The notes under the pieces are model-generated. The model had not been told where the DNA came from. It searched no databases and saw only the letters and a list, made by a program, of their open reading frames with translations. The translations under genes and the position numbers were made by a program. This document shows, piece after piece, positions 34,145 to 42,716 of a stretch of DNA of 51,421 nucleotides. Each line of letters opens with the position of its first letter. The stretch's first letter is position 1. Source of the DNA: Flavobacterium sp. YO12 (GTDB lineage Bacteria > Bacteroidota > Bacteroidia > Flavobacteriales > Flavobacteriaceae); assembly GCF_004119495.1 (NCBI RefSeq), contig NZ_NRQU01000031.1, positions 1 through 51,421 on the forward strand, read 5' to 3'.

Positions 34145-34591
34145 TTATTTTTCTCGAACGTATTTTTCGACTATAATTCGATCAACGCCTAATTTTTCTA
34201 CTTTTTCAATTCCTTTTTGAATCAACGTGTCATTTTTGATTTTTACTGTAAATTCAAATTTGTTGTTTTCCCATTCTCTATTATTAAAAAATTCCAAGTT
34301 CTCAGTGTAAGTACTGTCTTTTAAAGTGTACTTTCCGCCGCCGCCAAAAAATAGTGCGGTACTGTCTTTTCCATTATTTAAATCATGATTGAAAAAAGCA
34401 AAATGGGTGTCATTTATAATTTTAATCATTTTTGTTTTTGAATTGAAAGTAGAAAACGTAGAGTCTTTTTCAGTCGTTTCAGCTGATATAAGACGCCAAG
34501 TTCCTGATATCGGAATCAAATTTGATTCTTTTTTCGTTTCACAAGATGTAAATAATAAAACTGCAACAGCAAATGGAATTAATTTTTTCAT
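34145..34591 (-). CDS. Small lipoprotein, lipocalin-like, inside the trp operon
   Basis: The 148-residue protein has a lipoprotein signal: MKKLIPFAVAVLLFTSCETKK, lipobox FTSC with Cys at residue 17. The mature part begins ISGTWRLISAETTEKDS, reminiscent of bacterial lipocalin-like domains, and is rich in beta strand. It sits between trpE and trpG, which are usually adjacent. A role in tryptophan synthesis is unlikely because the protein is exported. Function unknown. Confidence 0.75.
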   Translation of the reverse strand: MKKLIPFAVAVLLFTSCETKKESNLIPISGTWRLISAETTEKDSTFSTFNSKTKMIKIINDTHFAFFNHDLNNGKDSTALFFGGGGKYTLKDSTYTENLEFFNNREWENNKFEFTVKIKNDTLIQKGIEKVEKLGVDRIIVEKYVREK

Positions 34592-34619
34592 AGTTTTTTG
34601 TTTATAGTTTATGGTTTTG

Positions 34620-34728
34620 TCAATCTTTGTCTCCAGCGGTTGAAACCGCTGGCTATATTTACTTAGCTTTTTTATGATCGTTTTTCAAATATAGCCCGAG
34701 ATTTCAACCTCGGGAAACGTATTGTGAG
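34620..34728. repeat. Intergenic repeat family 'GGTTGAAACCGC' between trpE and the lipoprotein gene
   Basis: The dyad 'ccagcggttgaaaccgctgg' with 'ctatattt' after it faces the inverted 'atatagcccgagatttcaac' and 'ctcggg'. A close relative lies at 47886-47978. Confidence 0.7.
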
Positions 34729-36129
34729 CTATATTTTCTCAGCCATTTCTAAGGCGGTGTTCAATGCTCTTAATTTGTTATACACTTCCTGCATTTCACT
34801 TTCTTCGTCAGAACTTGCTACAATTCCAGCGCCTGCCTGACAATGTAATTGATGGTTTTTGCTAAGGAAAGTTCTAATCATAATAGCATGATTAAAATTG
34901 CCTTCAAAATCCATGAAGCCAATTGCGCCTCCATAAAAATTACGGTTGGTTTTTTCGTAATCTTCGATTAATTGCATCGCTCTGTGTTTTGGTGCTCCGC
35001 TTAAAGTTCCTGCTGGAAAAGTATCTGCAACAACCTGCATTGTAGTTGCTTTGTCGTGTAAATGTCCAGTTACTTTTGAAACTAAGTGAATTACGTGCGA
35101 GAAAAACTGAACTTCTCTATACTTCTCTACATTTACATCATGACCGTTGCGGCTTAAATCGTTTCTTGCCAAGTCAACTAACATTACGTGTTCGCTGTTT
35201 TCTTTTTTATCTTCAGAAAGTTCTTTGGCTAAAAGCGCATCACGTTCGTCATTTCCAGTTCTTTTAAAAGTTCCTGCAATTGGGTGAATTTCGGCTTTTC
35301 TGTTTTTTACGATAATTTGTGCTTCTGGTGAAGAACCAAATATTTTGAAATCTCCATAATCAAAAAAGAATAAATAAGGAGATGGATTAATACTTCTTAA
35401 AGCTCTATAAACATTGAATTCATCGCCTTTAAAACCTTGTGTGAAACGACGCGATAAAACCAATTGAAAAACGTCTCCGCGGAAACAATGTTTTTTAGCT
35501 AAAGCAACATTATGTTTAAACTCTTCATCAGTTAAGTTTGAGAAACCTTCGCCTTCTTTAGTAAATTTATAAGAAGCAATATTTCTGGACTGAAGTAATT
35601 GTTCAATTTCTGAAATGTTATTTCTTCCATCAACACTATGGCAGAATATATAAGCTTCATTTTTAAAGTGATTGATCGCAATTATGTTTTGATATACAGC
35701 ATAAAATACATCAGGAATTACAGTTGCATCGTCTTTTTTTGCAATTGAAACTTTTTCAAAATAGCGAACAGCATCATAAGAAATGTATCCAAAAAGACCG
35801 TTATTGATAAATTTGAAATCATTTTTTTCTGATTTAAATTGACTTGAAAATTCCTGAATTACTTCGGGAATATTAGTTGTTGCATCAATAGAGATTTGTT
35901 CCGTTGTTCCGTCAGGAAAAGTTTTTGAAATGATTTCATTTTCAATTTTAATTGTTGCAATTGGATTGCAGCAGATGTAAGAGAAGCTGTTGTCATTTCC
36001 ATGATAATCACTACTTTCTAGTAATAAACTATTTGGGAATTTGTCTCTTATTTTAAAATAAATACTAACCGGCGTAATTGTGTCAGCCAGAATTTGTTTA
36101 TAATGTGTATTAAGGATAAAAGGTTTCAA
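34729..36129 (-). CDS. trpE: Anthranilate synthase component I
   Basis: The 466-residue chorismate-utilising enzyme has the N-terminal feedback-site LLESS motif (about 34-38). Its catalytic half includes VFQLVLSRRF, YLFFFDYGDFKIFGSSPE, HPIAGTFKRTGNDERDALLAKEL, EHVMLVDLARND, TFPAGTLSGAPKHRAM and GAIGFMDFEGNFNHAIMIRTF. It makes anthranilate from chorismate using ammonia from TrpG. It is the first enzyme gene of the operon and is preceded by a leader peptide and attenuator (36181-36306). Tryptophan feedback inhibition is expected from the LLESS motif. Confidence 0.97.
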   Translation of the reverse strand: MKPFILNTHYKQILADTITPVSIYFKIRDKFPNSLLLESSDYHGNDNSFSYICCNPIATIKIENEIISKTFPDGTTEQISIDATTNIPEVIQEFSSQFKSEKNDFKFINNGLFGYISYDAVRYFEKVSIAKKDDATVIPDVFYAVYQNIIAINHFKNEAYIFCHSVDGRNNISEIEQLLQSRNIASYKFTKEGEGFSNLTDEEFKHNVALAKKHCFRGDVFQLVLSRRFTQGFKGDEFNVYRALRSINPSPYLFFFDYGDFKIFGSSPEAQIIVKNRKAEIHPIAGTFKRTGNDERDALLAKELSEDKKENSEHVMLVDLARNDLSRNGHDVNVEKYREVQFFSHVIHLVSKVTGHLHDKATTMQVVADTFPAGTLSGAPKHRAMQLIEDYEKTNRNFYGGAIGFMDFEGNFNHAIMIRTFLSKNHQLHCQAGAGIVASSDEESEMQEVYNKLRALNTALEMAEKI

Positions 36130-36180
36130 AGTATGTTGTTTTATAGTTTTTAATTTCGTTTTTTGCTTAAGTTTTTATCA

Positions 36181-36213
36181 AAAAAAAAGGCTTGTCGTGA
36201 TGACAAGCCTTTT
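36181..36213 (-). terminator. trp attenuator hairpin
   Basis: On the minus strand AAAAGGCTTGTC pairs with GACAAGCCTTTT around ATCAC and is followed by a T-run (36181-36188). It lies between the trp leader peptide and trpE. An upstream segment (36238-36247, minus strand GAAGCTTCCT) can pair with the AGGCTT of the first arm, as an antiterminator would. Confidence 0.85.
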
Positions 36214-36249
36214 ATATTTATAGTTTTACAGTACCATAGGAAGCTTCGT

Positions 36250-36306
36250 TCACGACGTTTGACGTAAATTCTTCCACCACCAAGTATTGTTCATTATTGT
36301 TTTCAT
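36250..36306 (-). CDS. trpL: trp leader peptide with three consecutive Trp codons
   Basis: An 18-codon frame reads MKTIMNNTWWWKNLRQTS and stops at 36250-36252. Codons 9-11 are all TGG. A second in-frame ATG is at codon 5. It lies 37 bases before the attenuator hairpin and 19 bases after a -7 element. Three adjacent Trp codons in such a short frame, upstream of trpE, strongly indicate ribosome-mediated transcription attenuation: scarce charged tRNA-Trp stalls the ribosome at WWW and lets the antiterminator form. Confidence 0.9.
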   Translation of the reverse strand: MKTIMNNTWWWKNLRQTS

Positions 36307-36324
36307 TTTCTTATTTTGATGTCA

Positions 36325-36332
36325 CAAAGATA
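36325..36332 (-). promoter_or_regulatory. -7 element of the trp operon promoter
   Basis: TATCTTTG on the minus strand matches TAnnTTTG, 19 bases before the leader ATG. A clear -33 TTG at the right distance is not seen. Confidence 0.6.
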
Positions 36333-36429
36333 TAAATGTAAATTGGATTAGAATACATAAAAATTCAAAAAAATCTTTTCTAAATTTAGAAATTTGTTAA
36401 ATTTTAAAATGCAAATCCTGCTTAATGCC

Positions 36430-37710
36430 TTAATTTCCAATAGCCAGCGTGTTGTTTACATTTACTCTAAAATCTGGATTACTTTTAATATTTGGAAGCA
36501 TAAAAAGCTCTGTATTTTTAGATTTTGTGTATTCTATGTTTGATTGGGCAGTGTTATAATAGTTCTGAATTATCGAATTACTGGCAGAAGATTCACTTGT
36601 AATACCACCTGTGCAATTGTTTATAATTAAGTTTTTAAAGGTTAGTTTATACAAATTTACTTCGCCGTTTCCAATATTTCCTTCTAATAAAACAAAAGGA
36701 GAGAAGCCTGAAACAATACTGTTGTTTAAATTGAAAAAGGTGTTCTCTCTCACATAAATAGATTCTCTCACTAAACCTTGATTGTTTTCCTCGAGATTAA
36801 CTAGGGTAACATTGTTTGCATTTATCTTAGTCATCTTTTTTGTCATGTCCGTATTTTCAATTTTATCGTATGAATCAACTTCAAAACATCTTGATCCTGA
36901 GATGTCTGATGAAAACGGATGACGAATTGCAATACTGTTATTAATGTTGATTTGTGCACCTTGCGTAAAATCAAAATCATCATCAGTAGTTCGATAAGAA
37001 ATAAGATTGTTTAGGTTCAAATCACCTCCGTAACATTCAAAAGAATCATCATTTGAATAACTGATTTGGATATTGCTTAAAGTAGTTTTTCGTCCAACGC
37101 CAGCCAGAGAAAGTCCGTTTAACTCTTTTAAAGCACTTAATTTACGACCAGAATATTCAATTCTCACATATTTTAAAATTCCAGAATTATCCTCAACATC
37201 AGAACCTCCATAGTGATTTAACATAGGTTCTAAATTGAAAGGAAGAATGTGAACACCGCCAAGTGCATTTATAGGTGCTTTGCCTAGAATGATAATTCCA
37301 CCCCAGTCACCTGGACGTCTTTCCGAAATTTCTTTGTTTGATGTAAAAACGATAGGATCCGTTTCAAGACCTTCGGCCATAATTTTGGCTCCATTTGTTA
37401 CTACAAGTGTACCACAGGTTTTATCATCTCCTCGAATAACAGTTCCGGGTTCGATTGTTAAAGTGGCATTATTTGTAACATAAACAACGCCAACTAATTG
37501 ATAAGTATTTCGTTTAACTAATTTGGTGTCTTTGTCAATATTTCCTGCAATAATATTGGTAGCTTCATTATATTCTGTATTTGCAGGTTTAAAGTTAGTC
37601 CAATTGTTCATCCAGTTTGTGCTGCCAAAAATTCCTTTTGGCTGCTGTTGCGCTTGAAGAAGAAAAGCATTTAGAAGTGTAAAAAGTACAATATGTATTT
37701 TTGTTTTCAT
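36430..37710 (-). CDS. Exported right-handed beta-helix protein
   Basis: The 426-residue protein has a signal peptide (MKTKIHIVLFTLLNAFLLQAQ). The body has repeated short strands with N-rich turns typical of parallel beta-helices: TNNATLTIEPGTVIRGD, GTLVVTNGAKIMAEG, DPIVFTSNKE, RPGDWGGIIILGKAPIN, and DDSFECYGGDLNLNNLISYRTTDDDFDFTQG. Such proteins are common in Bacteroidota and are probably extracellular or surface-associated. No C-terminal sorting domain is evident. A -7 element TACTTTTG lies at 37752-37759 (minus strand). Function unknown; no catalytic lyase or hydrolase motif is recognised. Confidence 0.8.
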   Translation of the reverse strand: MKTKIHIVLFTLLNAFLLQAQQQPKGIFGSTNWMNNWTNFKPANTEYNEATNIIAGNIDKDTKLVKRNTYQLVGVVYVTNNATLTIEPGTVIRGDDKTCGTLVVTNGAKIMAEGLETDPIVFTSNKEISERRPGDWGGIIILGKAPINALGGVHILPFNLEPMLNHYGGSDVEDNSGILKYVRIEYSGRKLSALKELNGLSLAGVGRKTTLSNIQISYSNDDSFECYGGDLNLNNLISYRTTDDDFDFTQGAQININNSIAIRHPFSSDISGSRCFEVDSYDKIENTDMTKKMTKINANNVTLVNLEENNQGLVRESIYVRENTFFNLNNSIVSGFSPFVLLEGNIGNGEVNLYKLTFKNLIINNCTGGITSESSASNSIIQNYYNTAQSNIEYTKSKNTELFMLPNIKSNPDFRVNVNNTLAIGN

Positions 37711-37848
37711 AACTACGATTTTGATTTCTAGTTTTTGATTTTTAAGATGCTCAAAAGTAGAAGCCGAATGTTAATCAAAATGGCTGTAGTTATTATGAAA
37801 GCGTTATTGCAGTATTAAGAACGTTATGTTTTTGAAAAGTTTAAAAGA

Positions 37849-37883
37849 AAAAACCCTAACAGAATCAATCTGTTAGGGTTTTT
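37849..37883 (-). terminator. Terminator after the yceI gene
   Basis: AAAACCCTAACAGA pairs with TCTGTTAGGGTTTT around a five-base loop, with A-run and T-run on either side. It lies directly after the stop of the YceI gene on the minus strand. Confidence 0.85.
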
Positions 37884-37910
37884 CTTATATATGAATTAGT
37901 AAGTCTTAAA

Positions 37911-38477
37911 TTAGAATTTTAAAGCTACAGTTAATTCGAAATCGTCATTGATAGTGTTGTCTCCTAAGTTTTGGAAGAAGTTACCAGACTTGTATTTGAT
38001 ATCGTATTTAGTTCTGTCAACTTTAAATGCAGTTGTTGCAGTGTTTCCTTTTACAGTGATATCAAAAGTTACAGGTTTAGTGATTCCTTTGATAGTTAAA
38101 TCAGCAGTTACAGTATAAACGTCAGTTGCTTTAGCTCCGATAGTTTTGAAAACTAATTTTGCAGTTGGGAATTTATCAGTTCCAAAGAAATCGTCAGCTT
38201 TCAAGTGACCGTTTAATTTTCCTTGGTATTCTCCAGTTAAGTCAGTTGCAGTTAATGAAGTCATATCAACTGTAAAACTTCCTCCAGTTAATTTTTTTCC
38301 TTTGAAAACTACAGCTCCTTCTTTAAAGTTTACTGTTCCAGAGTGCTCTCCAGTTACTTTTTTACCTACCCATTTGATAGTAGATGCTTTTACATCGATT
38401 TTTTTAGTTTGAGCATTTACTGAAATACTAGCCGCTGCTACGAATAATGCTATTGCAATTGTTTTTAAATTTTTCAT
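37911..38477 (-). CDS. YceI family exported lipid-binding protein
   Basis: The 188-residue protein has a signal peptide (cleavage near SVNAQ, about residue 23). The mature part is a YceI beta-barrel: KIDVKASTIKWVGKKVTGEHSGTVNFKEG, GGSFTVDMTSLTATDL, LKADDFFGTDKFPTAKLVF and ADLTIKGITKPVTFDI. These periplasmic lipocalin-like proteins bind isoprenoid-type lipids such as polyprenyl chains. It lies 34 bases after the nitroreductase gene and shares the MarR-controlled unit. Confidence 0.93.
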   Translation of the reverse strand: MKNLKTIAIALFVAAASISVNAQTKKIDVKASTIKWVGKKVTGEHSGTVNFKEGAVVFKGKKLTGGSFTVDMTSLTATDLTGEYQGKLNGHLKADDFFGTDKFPTAKLVFKTIGAKATDVYTVTADLTIKGITKPVTFDITVKGNTATTAFKVDRTKYDIKYKSGNFFQNLGDNTINDDFELTVALKF

Positions 38478-38511
38478 GTTGTTAAAATTGATTTTGGATT
38501 AATATTAATAA

Positions 38512-39144
38512 TTATATAGTGATAAATAACTCCTCTTGAGATTTTCTAACTTTTTTGTAATGTTGAGCTTCGTCCTCCTCATGTCTGTAACCTACAGTTG
38601 CGATAACAGCAGCATTTAAGCCTAGTTCGTCGAAACCTAAAATTTCATTGAATTGTGCTGGGTTGAAACCTTCCATTGGTGTAGCATCGATTTTTAATTC
38701 TGCAGCAGCAGCCAATAAAGTTCCTAAAGCGATATACGTTTGTTTTGAAGTCCAGATATTTTTAGCTTCTTGAGATAAGTTTGAGATAACTCCATTCATC
38801 ATATCTGCAAATCCGCCTAAAGCTTCAGTTGGAAGACCTCTTGTTTCGCTGATGTTTTTAATGTAAGCAGCTACTGATTCTGGTCCTGCATTTAAGTCAT
38901 TTGCAAAAACAAATAAATTAGAAGCATCTGTGATTTGAGTTTGTCCCCAAGCTGCAGCTTTTAATTTTTCTCTAATTTCTGGGTTTTCTACAAGAACAAC
39001 TTTAAAAGGTTGTAATCCGTATGAAGAAGCAGCTAATCTAACAGCTTCTTTTAATGTATTTAAATCTGCTGCAGATATTTTTTTAGTAGCATCAAACTTT
39101 TTTGTTGCATATCTCCAGTTCAAATTGTCTAATAATGTGCTCAT
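38512..39144 (-). CDS. NAD(P)H-dependent nitroreductase family oxidoreductase
   Basis: The 210-residue flavoprotein has the nitroreductase fold: NLNWRYATKKFDATKKIS, RLAASSYGLQPFKVVLVEN, AAWGQTQITDASNLFVFA, TYIALGTLLAAAAELKIDATPMEGFNPAQFNEIL and AAVIATVGYRHEEDEAQ. FMN-dependent enzymes of this type reduce nitroaromatics and quinones. It starts four bases after the marR stop, so the regulator probably controls it. Confidence 0.93.
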   Translation of the reverse strand: MSTLLDNLNWRYATKKFDATKKISAADLNTLKEAVRLAASSYGLQPFKVVLVENPEIREKLKAAAWGQTQITDASNLFVFANDLNAGPESVAAYIKNISETRGLPTEALGGFADMMNGVISNLSQEAKNIWTSKQTYIALGTLLAAAAELKIDATPMEGFNPAQFNEILGFDELGLNAAVIATVGYRHEEDEAQHYKKVRKSQEELFITI

Positions 39145-39148
39145 AATA

Positions 39149-39610
39149 TTAATTTTGTTGGGTTCTGTATTTTTCTAATAATTGATTTAATAATTCTAAT
39201 TCTTCAGGACTTATATTCTTCGCAAATGCACGTTCATGTTCATCTACTTTCGGATCTAATTCTTTTAAAACATCTAATCCTTTCTGCGTAATCAAAACTT
39301 CAATTTTTCGTCGATTATCAGGACAAACATTTCGAGTAACAAATTCTTTTAGTAATAATTTGTCTACTAATCGTGTTGTGTTACTTGTTTTTGCCAGCAT
39401 ACGTTCCTGTATAACACACATATTGGCAGGATTTCCTTTTTGTCCTCTTAATATGCGCAGTACATTATATTGCTCTCCGGATAAATCATACTGTTTTATC
39501 AACTCGTTGAAATGATCCTGAATCACATTTTGTGTGTACATGATATTCAGAATAACTTTTTTCGCATTATCCATCTTAACTGTACTCTTAATTACCTCTT
39601 CGATTGTCAT
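39149..39610 (-). CDS. MarR family transcriptional regulator
   Basis: The 153-residue protein has a MarR winged helix: LSGEQYNVLRILRGQKGNPANMCVIQERML, then TSNTTRLVDKLLLKEFVTRNV and the wing DNRRKIEVLITQKGLDVL. The longer frame up to 39676 would run through promoter and operator sequence, so the ATG at 39610 is used. It is the first gene of marR-nitroreductase-yceI. Twin palindromes over its promoter suggest self-repression relieved by quinone, nitro or oxidant stress, by analogy with MhqR/YodB-type systems. Confidence 0.93.
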   Translation of the reverse strand: MTIEEVIKSTVKMDNAKKVILNIMYTQNVIQDHFNELIKQYDLSGEQYNVLRILRGQKGNPANMCVIQERMLAKTSNTTRLVDKLLLKEFVTRNVCPDNRRKIEVLITQKGLDVLKELDPKVDEHERAFAKNISPEELELLNQLLEKYRTQQN

Positions 39611-39626
39611 AGTTGTAAGTGTATAA

Positions 39627-39669
39627 TTTGTATATACAAATGTATAACTTTTAATAGTTGTATATACAA
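39627..39669 (-). promoter_or_regulatory. Promoter with twin palindromic operators of the marR operon
   Basis: The palindrome TTTGTATATACAAA (39627-39640) and a second TTGTATATACAA (39658-39669) have centres 30 bases apart. On the minus strand the -33 TTG (39667-39669) lies in one palindrome and the -7 TACATTTG (39637-39644) overlaps the other, with a 22-base spacer. Repressor binding would block the promoter directly. Confidence 0.8.
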
Positions 39670-39864
39670 GTATCATGTTAAATTTTTGTTAATTGAATTA
39701 AAACGAATAAATAACTTGATATATCCTATAGAATTAGTGTAAAAATAATATTTATTTTTTTAAGTTCTGAATTATCGTTATTAAAGTTTTTAAGATGTTG
39801 GTAATGATGTTTTTATGTTTCTGATGCTTAAAGTAATTGGCTTTAATATAATGTAAAATTTTAT

Positions 39865-39995
39865 CATCAGGGCGTGCCACCATCCTGGTAAGAGGGCAAA
39901 CTTACTTTGCGCCTATACGCCCTCTTATCAGGATGCTGTCGGGCTATCCATACTGCTTCGGCAGTTTATTCCTATCCCTCACGCGAGCGTAATCG
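39865..39995. repeat. Structured GC-rich intergenic repeat ('GGGCTATCC...TATCCCTCACG') in the gap 39743-40242
   Basis: CATCCTGGTAAGAGGGC (39881-39897) pairs with GCCCTCTTATCAGGATG (39919-39935), 16 of 17 Watson-Crick plus one G-T. The following 'gtcgggctatccatactgct' and 'tcctatccctcacgcgagcg' belong to a word set that I associate with dispersed Flavobacterium repeats. It is far richer in GC than its surroundings. No protein-coding frame is seen in 39670-40242. Confidence 0.65.
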
Positions 39996-40121
39996 TATTA
40001 AATTAAGTTTTTTAGACAACTTGATTTAGATTTTTTTCGGTAAAAACGTTGACTTTTGCGTACTAGATTTATTGAATAGCCTTCTGTTTCAGTTGGAGGT
40101 AATTAGTATGCGCAGTAATAA

Positions 40122-40156
40122 GGCTTTAGCCAAATCAGATATTTTTGGCTAAAGCC
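40122..40156. repeat. Hairpin GGCTTTAGCCAAA / TTTGGCTAAAGCC
   Basis: A perfect 13-base inverted repeat with a nine-base loop, next to the glpF terminator. It may be a dispersed repeat or a further transcription end. Confidence 0.7.
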
Positions 40157-40167
40157 ATTCTAATAGT

Positions 40168-40201
40168 AAACCCGACAGGTTTCAAAAAACCTGTCGGGTT
40201 T
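40168..40201 (-). terminator. Terminator of the glp operon
   Basis: AAACCCGACAGGTTT pairs perfectly with AAACCTGTCGGGTTT. It lies after the glpF stop. A nearly identical hairpin ends the YeeE/YedE operon at 44439-44471. Confidence 0.8.
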
Positions 40202-40242
40202 GAATATCAAAACGTAAAAGAATTAAAACTAAAATAGAGTAA

Positions 40243-40974
40243 TTAATTAAGTACCAGATATAAAGCAGCCGCTAAACCAGATCCAATTATTGGTCCTACA
40301 ATTGGAATCCAGGCGTATTCCCAATTACTGCTTCCTTTTATAGGTAAAAGCGCGTGCACAATTCTTGGACCTAAATCTCTTGCTGGGTTTATGGCATAAC
40401 CTGTGGTTCCTCCAAGAGACAAACCAATTACCCATACCAATATTGCCACTGGAAGTGCTCCAATCGTTCCTAAACCAATTGCGGCATTAGAATCGGCTGT
40501 AATTTTTAAACTTGGTCCGGCAATATAAAAGATTGTAAAAATTAAAACAAAAGTGGCAATTATCTCACTGATTAAGTTGGATACATTATTTTTGATCGCT
40601 GGTGATGTAGAGAAACAGGCGAGTTTTGTTCCTTCATCTTCTGTTATTGCAAAATGATCTTTATGAGATAACCAGACTAGAAAGGCTCCTGTCATTGCGC
40701 CAATCATTTGTGCCAGAATATAAGCAGGGACTAAATTCCAATTAAATTTGCCAATAAGAGCCAAACCGAGCGTAACAATAGGATTTAAATGCGCGCCACT
40801 AATTGGTCCGGCAACAGTTACACCCACAAAAACAGCAAATGCCCAAGCGGTAGTGATAACAATCCAGCCTGAATTATTTCCTTTAGTGTCTTTAAGGACA
40901 ACGTTTGCAACAACGCCGTTACCTAATAAAATCATTAACATTGTGCCTAAAATTTCTGCTGTAAAAGGAGTCAT
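40243..40974 (-). CDS. glpF: Glycerol uptake facilitator (MIP family aquaglyceroporin)
   Basis: The 243-residue inner-membrane channel has six helices and two pore half-helices. The second signature is GYAINPARDLGPR, with the Asp after NPAR that marks glycerol facilitators. The first reads GAHLNPIVTLG, so the usual NPA is NPI. It should let glycerol diffuse into the cell for GlpK to trap. It follows glpK by 17 bases as the last gene of glpD-glpK-glpF. Confidence 0.94.
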   Translation of the reverse strand: MTPFTAEILGTMLMILLGNGVVANVVLKDTKGNNSGWIVITTAWAFAVFVGVTVAGPISGAHLNPIVTLGLALIGKFNWNLVPAYILAQMIGAMTGAFLVWLSHKDHFAITEDEGTKLACFSTSPAIKNNVSNLISEIIATFVLIFTIFYIAGPSLKITADSNAAIGLGTIGALPVAILVWVIGLSLGGTTGYAINPARDLGPRIVHALLPIKGSSNWEYAWIPIVGPIIGSGLAAALYLVLN

Positions 40975-40991
40975 ATTTTTGTTTTTTAGTT

Positions 40992-42491
<1,500 letters not shown>

Positions 42492-42529
42492 TTATATGTT
42501 TTTAAGTTAACCAGTTGGCTATAATTGTA

Positions 42530-42695
42530 AAAAAAAATCTAACACATAGAAACATAGATTTTATGTTTAAAAAAGGAGACAAAAAGAAACACGTTTCTTT
42601 CGCATAGCAGGGCTATGTATATTTTAAAAAAGTGAAACGCCTAATTTTTGACTGCAAAAGCTATGTTTCTATGTGTTGAAAGTAATTCCATCCAA
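42530..42695. repeat. Intergenic dyad 'AACACATAGAAACATAG' between glpD and glpK
   Basis: AACACATAGAAACATAG (about 42540-42556) is inverted as CTATGTTTCTATGTGTT (about 42662-42678), 17 of 17, with a second inner dyad ('aaacacgtttctttcgcata'). It lies within the glp operon and may affect transcript processing or read-through between glpD and glpK. Confidence 0.8.
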
Positions 42696-42716
42696 CGGGT
42701 TTAAGTTAGTAAAAGT

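Noticed and set aside
40069..40100. Similarity of 'gaatagccttctgtttcagttggaggt' type sequence to the cydAB terminator region
   Set aside because: The match is partial and the stem is broken at this site; it may be a decayed copy but cannot be supported from one window.
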